Positions 47,593 through 57,141 of a stretch of 64,000 nt of DNA are shown in pieces. The number at the start of each line of letters is the position of its first letter. The stretch's first letter is position 1. The notes beneath the pieces were generated by a model. The model was not told the DNA's origin. It saw only the letters and a list, made by a program, of their open reading frames with translations, and did not search any database. The translations under genes and the position numbers were made by a program. Where the stretch lies: assembly GCA_032251455.1 (NCBI GenBank), contig JAVVEG010000004.1, positions 134,697 through 198,696 on the forward strand, in the 5' to 3' direction. Origin of the DNA: JAVVEG01 sp032251455. GTDB lineage: Bacteria > Pseudomonadota > Gammaproteobacteria > Pseudomonadales > Pseudohongiellaceae.

Positions 47593-47943
47593 TTACAGCA
47601 ATTCAATACCAATGCGCCGCACCAGCAGGGCAAACAGGCCGAAGCAGACCACGGTGATGATCACGCACAACAGCAAGGTGGGCCAGAAACCCAGGCGGGG
47701 CAGCAAGACTGGAAAGGCCAGAAACATCGGCAAGGTGGGAATGACGTACCAGAAGGTGTACCAGGCATGGTTGGCAATCTTTTCTGCTGGTTGCTGCTCC
47801 AGCTGCAACCAGATCAGCGCCAGCACCGTGACCAGTGGCAAGGCGGCGATAAAAGCGCCCAGTTTGTCGCTGCGTTTGGCGACCTCCGACACCAGCACCA
47901 CCACTGCCGCGGTCAGAAAATATTTTGTGATGATCCAGGCCAT
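47593..47943 (-). CDS. DUF3147 family inner membrane protein
   Basis: 116 residues from ATG 47943, with four hydrophobic segments (KYFLTAAVVVLVSEVA, LGAFIAALPLVTVLALIWL, MFLAFPVLLPRLGFWPTLLL, CVIITVVCFGLFALLV). DUF3147 proteins are small membrane proteins of unknown function. It lies 71 bases after the sulfide:quinone oxidoreductase gene on the same strand and may belong to that operon. Confidence 0.72.
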   Translation of the reverse strand: MAWIITKYFLTAAVVVLVSEVAKRSDKLGAFIAALPLVTVLALIWLQLEQQPAEKIANHAWYTFWYVIPTLPMFLAFPVLLPRLGFWPTLLLCVIITVVCFGLFALLVRRIGIELL

Positions 47944-48014
47944 GCAGCTCTCCCACTCTTCATGCAACAGTAAACGTCATGCAACAGCTAATGTCAGGCG
48001 ACAACAAACGGGCA

Positions 48015-49256
48015 TCAACCCGCCACTGGCTTGACCAGCAGCTCATGCCCCTTGAGCATGCCGTGCCAGTACAGGGCTGGCAACAGACTTTTCTTCATAT
48101 GCCAGGCCATGGCGGTCGGCCTGGTGCCATCCAGCATCCAGGTCGGCAGGGTGGGCATCAATTTACCCCCGTAGGCAAACTCCGCCAGCACAATCTTGCC
48201 GCGCTCCACGGTCAGTGGACATGAGCCATAACCATCGTAGCGACAGGCCTGCGCCTGACCCTTGATGTCGGCCACGATATTCGCGGCCACCACGGGCACC
48301 TGCTTGCGCACGGCTGCAGCAGTCTTGGCATTGGGGGTATTGGTGGCATCCCCCAGGCCCCAGATATTGGCATGACGCCTGTGTTGCAGCGTGCCCGGAT
48401 CAACATCAACCCAGCCAGCCGCATCGGCCAGCGGACTGTTGCGGATAAAGTCCGGAGCGCTTTGTGGTGGGCACACATGCAGCATATCAAAGGCCGTTTC
48501 ATGAGAATACCGCTTGCCGTCTGCAGCCGTGGTTTCAAACCAGGCCAGTTTCTGCTCGCCGTCCACCTTGACCAGATTATGCGTGTAATGGATCTTCGCC
48601 TCGTACCTGTCCATATAGGATTGCAGGGCGGGCACATACTCCTTGACCCCGAACAACACCGCCCCGGCATTGTAGAAACTGATTTGCACCTTGTTGATCA
48701 GCCCATGACGGTACCAGTGGTCTGCCGCCAGGTACAGGGCTTTCTGCGGCGCCCCGGCACATTTGATGGGCATGGGCGGCTGGGTGAAGACCGCCTTGCC
48801 TGATTGCATGCCACTGACCAGTTCCCAGGTGTAAGGTGCCAGGTCGGCCCTATAGTTGGAAGTGACGCCATTGCGCCCCAATGTCTCGGTCAAGCCTTCA
48901 ATCGCCGCCCAGTCCAGTTTGATGCCAGGGCAGACAATCAGTCGTGTGTAAGCGATCTTCGTGCCATTTTCCAGCACCACCTGATTCTGCTCTGGCTCAA
49001 ACCCGGATACGGCAGCCTGTATCCAGGTCACACCTTTGGGGATCAGCGCAGCCATGGGCCGCCTGACCTGCTCAGCATTGAAGACGCCGCCACCGATCAT
49101 GGTAAAACCGGGCTGGTAATAATGCACGGCTGCCGGATCGATCAGCGCAATACGCAGCCCCCTGCGCCGCGACAGCAGGCTGGAGGCTACGGAAATACCG
49201 GCCGCACCGGCACCGACAATCACTATCTCAAACTGCGTCTCTTGCTGTTGCATCAT
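48015..49256 (-). CDS. sqr: Sulfide:quinone oxidoreductase, type II-like
   Basis: 413 residues; ATG 49256 is preferred over the upstream TTG at 49271 because of a GAGGT ribosome binding site. FAD-binding VIVGAGAAGISVASSLLSRR begins the protein. Redox cysteines are in MPIKCAGAPQKAL and GSCPLTVERGK, and WGLGDATNTPNAKTAAAVR binds FAD. It oxidises sulfide to persulfide and passes electrons to quinone at the inner membrane. It is encoded 72 bases after the persulfide dioxygenase gene on the same strand. Confidence 0.9.
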   Translation of the reverse strand: MMQQQETQFEIVIVGAGAAGISVASSLLSRRRGLRIALIDPAAVHYYQPGFTMIGGGVFNAEQVRRPMAALIPKGVTWIQAAVSGFEPEQNQVVLENGTKIAYTRLIVCPGIKLDWAAIEGLTETLGRNGVTSNYRADLAPYTWELVSGMQSGKAVFTQPPMPIKCAGAPQKALYLAADHWYRHGLINKVQISFYNAGAVLFGVKEYVPALQSYMDRYEAKIHYTHNLVKVDGEQKLAWFETTAADGKRYSHETAFDMLHVCPPQSAPDFIRNSPLADAAGWVDVDPGTLQHRRHANIWGLGDATNTPNAKTAAAVRKQVPVVAANIVADIKGQAQACRYDGYGSCPLTVERGKIVLAEFAYGGKLMPTLPTWMLDGTRPTAMAWHMKKSLLPALYWHGMLKGHELLVKPVAG

Positions 49257-49328
49257 GACCACCTCATTCAATTTTTATAACTATCACCTTTTGTAGCAAT
49301 CGCCTTTTATGGCAACCGCCAATCGGGC

Positions 49329-50201
49329 TTACAGTGCGTTGATTGGTACTTTCAGATAAACCGTGTTGTTGTCCTCTGCGGGCGGAAGATGCCCCGCACG
49401 CATGTTCACCTGCAATGACGGCAGTATCAATGTCGGCATTTCCAGCGTGGCATCCCGCGCCTCGCGCAGGGCCACAAACTCGTCTTCCGTGATGCCCTCG
49501 TGGACATGAATATTGGTGGCCTTTTCCGCAGCCACCGTTGTTTCGTACTCCACCTCACGCCCGTCCGGCGGATAGTCGTGGCACATGAACAGGCGGGTCT
49601 CTGCCGGCAGGCTCAGCACCTTCATGATGGAACGATACAGGGTACGGGCATCACCGCCCGGAAAATCGGCGCGTGCTGTACCGGCATCGGGCATGAACAG
49701 GGTATCGCCAACAAACGCGGCATCACCGATCAGATGGGTCATGCAGGCTGGCGTGTGCCCCGGCGTGTGGATGGCAGTGCCGGTAAGCTGACCAATCGAG
49801 TAGGTATCACGGTCGGCAAACAGCTGATCAAACTGGGAGCCATCGCGTGCAAACTCGATGCCGGCATTGAAGATCCTGCCAAACACAGCCTGCACTCTGG
49901 CGACATGAGAACCAATGCCCAGTCTGCCGCCCAGTTTTTCCTGGATATACGGTGCGGCAGACAGATGGTCGGCGTGGACATGTGTTTCTATCAGCCACTG
50001 CAGCTCCAGTTTATGTTTGCGGATGTGCTCAATGATTTCATCCGCTGAGGTGCTGGTGATGCGTCCTGCGTTGTAGTCCAGGTTCATCACTGAATCCACC
50101 ACGGCACAGGCCCTGGAGCCCGGATCTTTGACGATATAGGAAAAGGTGGAGGTCTGCCTGTCAAAGAAGGGAAAGACTTCGGGTTTTACTGGGCCGCTCA
50201 T
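49329..50201 (-). CDS. pdo: Persulfide dioxygenase, MBL-fold
   Basis: 290 residues from ATG 50201. The metallo-beta-lactamase motif THVHADHLSAA, then TPGHTPACMTHL, VGDTLFMPDAGTARADFPGG and MCHDYPPDGRE match ETHE1/Blh-type persulfide dioxygenases that bind one iron and convert glutathione persulfide to sulfite. It is the first gene of the sulfide oxidation operon, ahead of sqr, and has a -24/-12 promoter 64 bases upstream. Confidence 0.9.
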   Translation of the reverse strand: MSGPVKPEVFPFFDRQTSTFSYIVKDPGSRACAVVDSVMNLDYNAGRITSTSADEIIEHIRKHKLELQWLIETHVHADHLSAAPYIQEKLGGRLGIGSHVARVQAVFGRIFNAGIEFARDGSQFDQLFADRDTYSIGQLTGTAIHTPGHTPACMTHLIGDAAFVGDTLFMPDAGTARADFPGGDARTLYRSIMKVLSLPAETRLFMCHDYPPDGREVEYETTVAAEKATNIHVHEGITEDEFVALREARDATLEMPTLILPSLQVNMRAGHLPPAEDNNTVYLKVPINAL

Positions 50202-50264
50202 GTTGTTTCTCCATTGGGTACACTGGCAAGCCAGCTCTTGTAGACAGCTCTTATAGACAACATT

Positions 50265-50280
50265 TGCAGACTGCATGCCA
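50265..50280 (-). promoter_or_regulatory. Sigma-54 (-24/-12) promoter for pdo-sqr
   Basis: On the minus strand the sequence reads TGGCATGCAGTCTGCA, matching the TGGCAYGN4TTGCW consensus with exact GG-to-GC spacing and only one position off the core. It points at pdo, whose start is 64 bases away. Confidence 0.8.
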
Positions 50281-50376
50281 AGGCTTGAAAAATCCTGTTG
50301 TTTTTCGCAACAAATTGATTTGTATAAATTAAATATAAATCACCGGGGAAGTTTACGGTTCATGCCTTGTTTGCTG

Positions 50377-50413
50377 TGGCAAGCTTATGCCATAAATGGC
50401 AAGATACTTGTCA
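50377..50413 (+). promoter_or_regulatory. Paired dyads, candidate FisR upstream activating sites
   Basis: TGGCA-N6-TGCCA (50377-50392) and TGGCAAG-ATA-CTTGTCA (50397-50413, one mismatch) have centres about 20 bases apart, two helical turns. They lie about 100-130 bases upstream of the sigma-54 promoter, a usual place for activator sites, and just before fisR, so they may serve both genes. Confidence 0.6.
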
Positions 50414-50439
50414 TTTCTGGCAATTATTCAAGAAAGCCC

Positions 50440-51738
50440 ATGAACCTTATCGCCTCCGATGTGCAGGCCGACCTGGCAGCCATGCTGAATGGCTTTGAGG
50501 TGCCGGCGATCCTGGTCAGTACCGATTACCGGATACTGGCCACCAACCAGCATTATCGCGACAGTTTTGGCGAGATCGATCAACAGCAGTCACCCCACTG
50601 TTATCGCATCTCGCATGGCTACGAAGTGCCTTGCGATCAGGCCGGCGAGAGCTGCCCCCTGAGTGCTGCCCGAGCCTCAGGGGCCAAGGAAAGAGTGCTG
50701 CATATCCATCAGACCCCGCGCGGCAGGGAGCACGTGGATGTGGAGATGCTGCCCATCAAGGCAACCGATGGCAGCCTGAAATATTTTGTCGAACTGTTGA
50801 AACCGGTACCGCTGGCCAGCGCCGAAATCAGCACCGCCGACATGGTGGGGAGCAGCCCCGCGTTCAATGCCATGCTGGAAGGCATCACCCGCGTGGGTCC
50901 AACCGATGCATCGGTCTTGCTGCTGGGCGAATCCGGTACCGGCAAGGAACTGGCGGCCCTGGCCATCCACCGAGCCAGTGCCCGGGCAGCCAGGCCGATG
51001 GTCACGCTGGAGTGTTCAGGCCTGACCGAGACCTTGTTTGAAAGCGAGCTGTTCGGGCATGTGAAAGGGGCGTTTACCGGAGCAAGCTATAACGCCCCAG
51101 GCCTGGTTGAAGCCGCTGATGGCGGCACCCTGTTTCTTGACGAGATCGGCGATGTACCCCTGGAGATGCAGGTCAAGCTGTTGCGCCTGATCGAAACCGG
51201 CACCTACCGCCCGGTGGGCAGCCGCGAGCTGAAACGGACCGACTTCCGCCTGGTTTGCGCCACCCACAAGAACCTCTTTGACATGGTGCGTCAGGGCCGT
51301 TTCCGGCAGGACCTGTACTATCGGATCAACGTATTCCCCATTCGCATGCCCTCACTGCAGGAGCGCAACAGCGATATTCCGGTACTGGCCAGCTCCATCA
51401 TGCAGAAAATGGACAGGAGCGGGCGCTGCGTACTCACTGACTCGGCCATCCGAACCCTGCAGGAACATCATTACACCGGCAATATTCGTGAACTGCGCAA
51501 TATCCTGGCCCGCGCCATGGTACTGGCCAACACACCTGTCATCGATGGCAAGGTCATTCGCAACTGTCTGGATATCGACCCGACCGTCCCGGCGACCAAC
51601 GAGCCCCTGCCCGACCTGAAGACCAGCCAGGCTCTCTATCTGGATCGCGTACTCAAGGCCTGTGCCGGCGACAAGGAAAAAGCCGCCGCCATCGCCGGCA
51701 TCAGTGTGCGTTCCCTTTATCGCAAACTGGAGCAGTGA
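50440..51738 (+). CDS. fisR: FisR-like sigma-54-dependent sulfide-responsive activator
   Basis: 432 residues from ATG 50440 (the frame extends to 50275 without support). The N-terminal sensor has Cys54, Cys65 and Cys72 (SPHCYRIS, VPCDQAGESCPL), matching with a one-residue offset the three cysteines known to sense persulfide in Cupriavidus FisR. The AAA+ domain has Walker A GESGTGKE, GAFTGA for sigma-54 contact, and FLDEIGD. The C-terminus is a Fis-type helix-turn-helix (AAAIAGISVRSLYRKLEQ). It is divergent from pdo-sqr. Confidence 0.92.
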   Translation: MNLIASDVQADLAAMLNGFEVPAILVSTDYRILATNQHYRDSFGEIDQQQSPHCYRISHGYEVPCDQAGESCPLSAARASGAKERVLHIHQTPRGREHVDVEMLPIKATDGSLKYFVELLKPVPLASAEISTADMVGSSPAFNAMLEGITRVGPTDASVLLLGESGTGKELAALAIHRASARAARPMVTLECSGLTETLFESELFGHVKGAFTGASYNAPGLVEAADGGTLFLDEIGDVPLEMQVKLLRLIETGTYRPVGSRELKRTDFRLVCATHKNLFDMVRQGRFRQDLYYRINVFPIRMPSLQERNSDIPVLASSIMQKMDRSGRCVLTDSAIRTLQEHHYTGNIRELRNILARAMVLANTPVIDGKVIRNCLDIDPTVPATNEPLPDLKTSQALYLDRVLKACAGDKEKAAAIAGISVRSLYRKLEQ

Positions 51739-51862
51739 AGCTGGCCTGATGATACCCGTGCCCTGATCACAGCACACTGATACGCACTACTGCTGCACTG
51801 GCAGAATATGCTATAACAGCGCCTTCATTTCCATTTCCCGATGACCGGTTCCACCTCCGCTT

Positions 51863-54115
51863 ATGACCATGAACATCACGATCAACCAGGACGGCGTTGA
51901 ACAGATCGCCCTGAAGAGTTACTCCCAGCAGGCTTACCTGAACTACTCCATGTACGTCATCAATGACCGGGCCCTGCCACATATCGGCGACGGCCTGAAG
52001 CCGGTGCAGCGGCGCATCATCTATGCCATGTCCGAATTGGGTCTGAAGGCTTCAGCCAAGTTCAAGAAATCGGCACGCACCATCGGTGATGTCATCGGTA
52101 AATTTCACCCGCACGGGGACTCCGCCTGTTACGAGGCCATGGTGTTGATGGCTCAGCCCTTCAGCTACCGCTATCCCCTGGTCGATGGTCAGGGCAACTG
52201 GGGCTCGGCCGATGACCCAAAATCCTTTGCGGCCATGCGCTATACCGAATCCAGGCTGCAGAAATATGCCGAACTGCTGCTCAGCGAACTGGGCCACGGC
52301 ACGGTTGACTGGCGACCCAACTTCGACGGTACCCTGGAAGAACCGGAGCTGCTGCCGGCACGGGTGCCCAATGTACTGCTCAATGGTGGCAGTGGTATTG
52401 CCGTGGGCATGGCGACCGATATTCCGCCCCATAATCTGCGCGAAGTGGTCAGTGCCTGTGTGCATCTGCTGGACAATCCGCACGCCAGCACCACCGATCT
52501 GTGCGAGCATATCAAGGGGCCGGATTTCCCCACCGAGGCGGAAATCATTACTCCCCGCGAAGAGTTGCGCACCCTGTATGAAACCGGCAAGGGCTCCATC
52601 CGGGCCAGGGCCAGATACACCACGGACAATGGCGATATCGTGATAACCGCGCTGCCCTACCAGGTTTCCGGTGCCCGCATTCTGGAACAGATTGCCGCCC
52701 AGATGCAGAAGAAAAAGTTACCCATGGTGGTTGATCTGCGTGATGAATCAGACCATGAAAACCCGACTCGCATCATTATTGTGCCCAAATCGAATCGCGT
52801 GGATATCGACGATCTGATGCTGCACCTGTTTGCCACCACCGACCTGGAAAAGAATTACCGGGCCAATTTCAACATGATTGGTATCAATGGCCGGCCCCAG
52901 GTCAAGGATATCAAGAGCCTGTTGCAGGAATGGCTGCAGTTCCGCACCGTCACCGTCAGGCGTCGCCTGCAGAACCGGCTGGATCGCGTACTCGACCGCC
53001 TGCATCTGCTGGAAGGCTTGTTGATCGCCTTCCTCAATATCGATGAGGTGATCCATATCATCCGTACCGAGGACAAGCCCAAACCGGTCCTGATGTCACG
53101 TTTTGGTTTATCCGACCGCCAGGCGGAAGCCATCCTGGAACTGAAATTGCGTCACCTGGCACGTCTTGAAGAGGTCAAGATAAAGACCGAACAGGAAGAG
53201 CTCGACCAGGAACGGCAGAAGCTGGAGCAGATTCTTGGTTCAGCAGTACGCCTGAAGACACTGATCAAGAAAGAACTGATCGATGATGCAGAGAATTACG
53301 GGGATGATCGCCGCAGCCAGCTGGTCAACCGACCGGAAGCCCAGGCCTTCAGTGAAACCGAACTGATCTCCACTGAACCGGTCACGGTCATCCTCTCCAA
53401 CAGTGGCTGGGTCAGGGCCGGCAAGGGTCATGAGCTGGACCCGACCACACTGCAATACAAGTCTGGTGATTCCTTCCGCATGGCGGCCCTGGGCAAAAGC
53501 AACCAGACTGCCATTTTCCTGGATTCGACCGGACGCACCTATTCATTGGCAGCACACAGCCTGCCGTCGGCGCGCGGCCAGGGTGAGCCCCTCAGCGGAC
53601 GCCTCTCGCCCCCCTCGGGAGCCCGCTTTGAAGCGGTGCTCATGGCCGATGACAAACAACAGATCTTGCTGGCCAGCGATGCCGGTTACGGTTTTGTCAC
53701 CACCGCCGCCGAGTTGCAGAGCAAAAACAAGGCCGGCAAGGCTGCGCTGAACCTGCCCAAGGGCAGCCGGGTATTGCCCCCGGTGCTGGTTCGGGATTAT
53801 CAAACCGATACCGTGGTTGCCATCAGCAACGAAGGCCGCATGCTGGCCTTTGCCCTGGCCGACTTGCCGGTGCTGAGCAAGGGCAAGGGCAACAAAATCA
53901 TCAATATCCCTACCGCAAGAGTTGCTGACCGGATCGAGTATGTCATCGCCCTGGCGCTGCTCGGCAGCAGTGACAGCCTTACTGTCCATGCCGGCCGCCG
54001 CCATCTGACCCTGAAAGCCTCGGACCTGGATCATTACCGGGGTGAACGGGGACGGCGTGGCAACAAGCTGCCGCGCGGCTTCCAGAATGTGGACCGGGTT
54101 GAAGTGGCTGGTTGA
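51863..54115 (+). CDS. parC: DNA topoisomerase IV subunit A
   Basis: 750 residues. The winged-helix/tower region starts SYSQQAYLNYSMYVINDRAL and GLKPVQRRIIYAMSELGL, and the catalytic tyrosine is in AAMRYTESRL. The quinolone region reads HPHGDSACYEAM with the susceptible-type Ser and Glu. The C-terminal domain is a beta-pinwheel. It pairs with ParE (15328-17250) to decatenate chromosomes. In Pseudomonas parC is within a few genes of parE, whereas here they are 34.6 kb apart. Confidence 0.96.
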   Translation: MTMNITINQDGVEQIALKSYSQQAYLNYSMYVINDRALPHIGDGLKPVQRRIIYAMSELGLKASAKFKKSARTIGDVIGKFHPHGDSACYEAMVLMAQPFSYRYPLVDGQGNWGSADDPKSFAAMRYTESRLQKYAELLLSELGHGTVDWRPNFDGTLEEPELLPARVPNVLLNGGSGIAVGMATDIPPHNLREVVSACVHLLDNPHASTTDLCEHIKGPDFPTEAEIITPREELRTLYETGKGSIRARARYTTDNGDIVITALPYQVSGARILEQIAAQMQKKKLPMVVDLRDESDHENPTRIIIVPKSNRVDIDDLMLHLFATTDLEKNYRANFNMIGINGRPQVKDIKSLLQEWLQFRTVTVRRRLQNRLDRVLDRLHLLEGLLIAFLNIDEVIHIIRTEDKPKPVLMSRFGLSDRQAEAILELKLRHLARLEEVKIKTEQEELDQERQKLEQILGSAVRLKTLIKKELIDDAENYGDDRRSQLVNRPEAQAFSETELISTEPVTVILSNSGWVRAGKGHELDPTTLQYKSGDSFRMAALGKSNQTAIFLDSTGRTYSLAAHSLPSARGQGEPLSGRLSPPSGARFEAVLMADDKQQILLASDAGYGFVTTAAELQSKNKAGKAALNLPKGSRVLPPVLVRDYQTDTVVAISNEGRMLAFALADLPVLSKGKGNKIINIPTARVADRIEYVIALALLGSSDSLTVHAGRRHLTLKASDLDHYRGERGRRGNKLPRGFQNVDRVEVAG

Positions 54116-54171
54116 GGCGCTTGATTGAAGCACTTGGTTGAAGTGCCTGGTTGGATAGAATCGGCTGATGT

Positions 54172-54855
54172 TCAGTCTTCTGGCCCGCGAGCCCGTTCAT
54201 GGGCCAGCGCGTTGTATTGCCGGATCACTGCACCCACTTCATCCTCCCGGTCGGCATAGGGGCTCAGTTCAATCGTGCCCTTGCGCATCTCCTGCAGGCA
54301 GGATTCGAGCATCTGCAGGGGATCACTGATGTAGTGCCGCGCCAGGGCATAGGTTACCGCCACGGTCATCACCAGCAACAATAGCAGCGCCAGCAACAGA
54401 AAATTGAAATTGCGGGTGACGCCGCGCTCGATGTGACTTTCATCCAGATTGATGCGCACATAACCTGCCAGCGACCCCTGCAGCGCAATAGGGGCAACAT
54501 AACTGCGAAACACCTGGCTGCCTTCCACACCGTTGGCACCACCCAGCGAATTGCCGGAGATGGCCAGCACCTGGTCATCCACAGTAAGCACGGCCGCCTG
54601 CAGAACAGCGGCATCACGCGTCAGCTGATTGAGCAGCACATTCATGCTGATCAGATCATTGGACAGGACCAGTTCCGTAGTCAGGATGGCCGTTTGCCGG
54701 GCCAGGGTATCCCCCAGGCTGTCGGCCTGCTGACGCAGGATATTTTCGGTATGGTAATTGGTGACCAGCCAGAAAACGCTCATCGCCAACAGCACGATAC
54801 CGCTGCTGACAAGAGCGAAAAACTGACCAATCCGGCGCGGGTTCTCTGCAGACAT
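54172..54855 (-). CDS. YtjB/AhpA-like membrane protein
   Basis: 227 residues: an N-terminal span (FFALVSSGIVLLAMSVFWLV), a periplasmic domain of about 130 residues, a second span (FLLLALLLLLVMTVAVTYAL) and a HAMP-like cytoplasmic tail (ARHYISDPLQMLESCLQEM). This layout matches the YtjB (SMP) family, usually encoded near serB in gammaproteobacteria. Function unknown. It follows the FimX-like gene by 24 bases, so they are probably co-transcribed. Confidence 0.72.
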   Translation of the reverse strand: MSAENPRRIGQFFALVSSGIVLLAMSVFWLVTNYHTENILRQQADSLGDTLARQTAILTTELVLSNDLISMNVLLNQLTRDAAVLQAAVLTVDDQVLAISGNSLGGANGVEGSQVFRSYVAPIALQGSLAGYVRINLDESHIERGVTRNFNFLLLALLLLLVMTVAVTYALARHYISDPLQMLESCLQEMRKGTIELSPYADREDEVGAVIRQYNALAHERARGPED

Positions 54856-54879
54856 AGGCGTGTTGCTACCAGAACAGGT

Positions 54880-57041
54880 TCATGACGAATAGGAATCCAG
54901 AGTAATTTCTTCATCCTGCAAAAAATCGAAATTCATGCTTTCGCTGGGCTCCTGCAGGCAATTGCCCTGTACCATATTCACATTTGCCTGCCACAGCAAG
55001 GGCAACAGCTCGATCCGGTCAATCATTGGCGCAATCACCATCACCCCCTGTGCATGCAGGCCACTGACCGTGACCTGCAATTTCTCCCGCTGCTCAAAAT
55101 CCACAGTGATCTGGTCCAGCAGCGCCTTGTCCAGCTTCACGTACTGCGCCTGTACAGCCGACAATTGACGGAACGGGTTCAGGCTGCAGCCAAAATGAGT
55201 CACCGATAAAGGCAGATTCAGCTCCTGCATCCGGGCACTGAACCCGGCCACGCAGTCCGGGGCACTGACCATATCCAGCTCGCTGATCTGCAACACCAGT
55301 TGCTCGGCTATCTGCCGGTAATCATGCAGTTGTGAGGCCAGCCAGGGCAGGAGCGTGGCACTGCTCATGGAGTTCTGGGTCAGGTTTACGGTCAGGCGCA
55401 ACTGTGGGTTTTCGCGCTGGCGAAATATTTCCATCACTTGCCGGATCACCCATTGATCGATCGGTTCACCCAGGCCGTGCTGATTGGCAATTTCCATAAA
55501 ATCCCTGGGATGAAGCAAGCCGGAGTTGTCACCGTGGCTGGGCGGACGCAGCCGAATCCGTACTTCATAATGCTCAAGACCCTCAGCCTTCAGGCTCACA
55601 ATCGGCTGAAAGGCCAGCACAAAACCATCATCCGCCAAAGCCTTGTGCAGCAGCGGCAGGACCTCCCTGCGTGCGGGGCTACCCCCGTCAGTCGCAACGG
55701 CTTGTTGCTCATGTTCACGCTGCAACAGGTTGCGGCGGGCACGATCGACAATGATCCCGGCATCACTGGCCTCGCCATTCACTGCGGCCAGTCCATGCCG
55801 GGCCAGCAGACGCAGATTTCTTGGCGCCAGTGGAACCAGACCCCGATTGAAATCCGCGACCAGCAGTTGAACCCTGTCCTCATGGCTTGCTGAACCGGCA
55901 TCGGCGTGATCACCATCTACGTGATCAACCTCGGCGCGATCACTGCCGGACAACAACACCACCAGTTCATTCGCGGTCACCCTGCCCGCCACCACCCCTG
56001 GCGGCAACAGGCTTGCTAATAGATTGCCCACATCGGCCAGCAACAGATTGGCGGCTGAGCGACCAATCACCAGCGTTACCTCATCCAGGTACTGTAACTG
56101 CAGCAACAATACGCTGGCCGGCTTGCTGTCGTATACCGCATCGCTGATGGCCAGCTCTATTTCCCGCAGGGTGCTGTTGCGGTTGAGCAGGCCGGTCAGC
56201 AGATCACGATGATGGATGGCCCTGACCGCGTTCTGCAGTTGCGGATTGCCGCTGGCGGGTCTGATGATGACTTGCAGGGCACGTTGCCCTTCATACGGCA
56301 CGACGGCGATCTCCATGGTAGCCTTGAACAGGCTGCCGTCCTTGCGCAGAGCCCGGAAGCTGCAGGTGGCTGTCCCCTTCTGCTGCCGGCCCAGAAACTG
56401 CCGTACGACACCCTGCTCCTCCTCGGCCACCAGATCCAGCAGGGGAATACTGACCATGTCCTCAACCGCGGCATAGGCAAACAGTTCCATATAGGCCTGG
56501 TTGGCATAGACATGCACACCATCCTGCAGATAACAGATGGCTTCAACGGCACTGGCCAGCAAATGCTGATACCGTTTCTCCAGTTCCCTGAAGCTGGTCG
56601 CCAGTTGCCGCCGCATCCGGCGCTGCCTGAGGTTAGCCAGTTCTCGCTTGACACAGAGGCCCAGTTGCTCACGAAACAAGGGATCATCCGGATCGGGCAT
56701 CGCCAGTACATCCTCCACCCCCTGTTCGCGCAGACCGGGGTAGAAACCGGCATCGACTTGCTGCGCACAGAGCAGGATTACCGGAATATCCTGATCGGCC
56801 TGTTGCAGCAGCGCGCGCAGCTCTAGCGAACCCAGCAGCGACTCCAGCAACGACCCCAGCGACTCCTGTGGTCCCATTGGCAATAGCAACAGCAGATCCC
56901 ACTGTCGCTTGCCCAGTTGTTCCTGCAACTCTGTGGCAGTTCTGATCTTGCAGGCCTGAACCGCCAAGCCGGTCCGACGCAACAGGTTGAGCACCTGCTC
57001 TGCGTCGGTTCCGGCATCGGCCATAATCAGCACTTGTGTGT
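54880..57041 (-). CDS. fimX: FimX-like c-di-GMP effector (N-terminus in gap)
   Basis: About 720 codons up to the assembly gap. Order: receiver-like domain, PAS (YQHLLASAVEAICYLQDGVH), degenerate GGDEF (GRVTANELVVLLSG) and degenerate EAL (HYEVRIRL in place of EAL; VTHFGCSLNPF in place of DDFG; YVKLDKALL; VQGNCLQEP). This is the FimX pattern: no synthesis or hydrolysis, but c-di-GMP binding to control type IV pilus assembly and twitching. The location near parC fits Pseudomonas fimX. The start of the gene is lost in the N run. Confidence 0.85.
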
Positions 57042-57141
57042 NNNNNNNNNNNNNNNNNNNNNNNNNNNNNNNNNNNNNNNNNNNNNNNNNNNNNNNNNNN
57101 NNNNNNNNNNNNNNNNNNNNNNNNNNNNNNNNNNNNNNNNN
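57042..57141. other. Assembly gap (100 N)
   Basis: A block of exactly 100 N, the conventional size for a scaffold gap of unknown length. It cuts the 5' end of fimX on the left and the 5' end of the diiron protein gene on the right, so true spacing between them is unknown. Confidence 0.98.
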
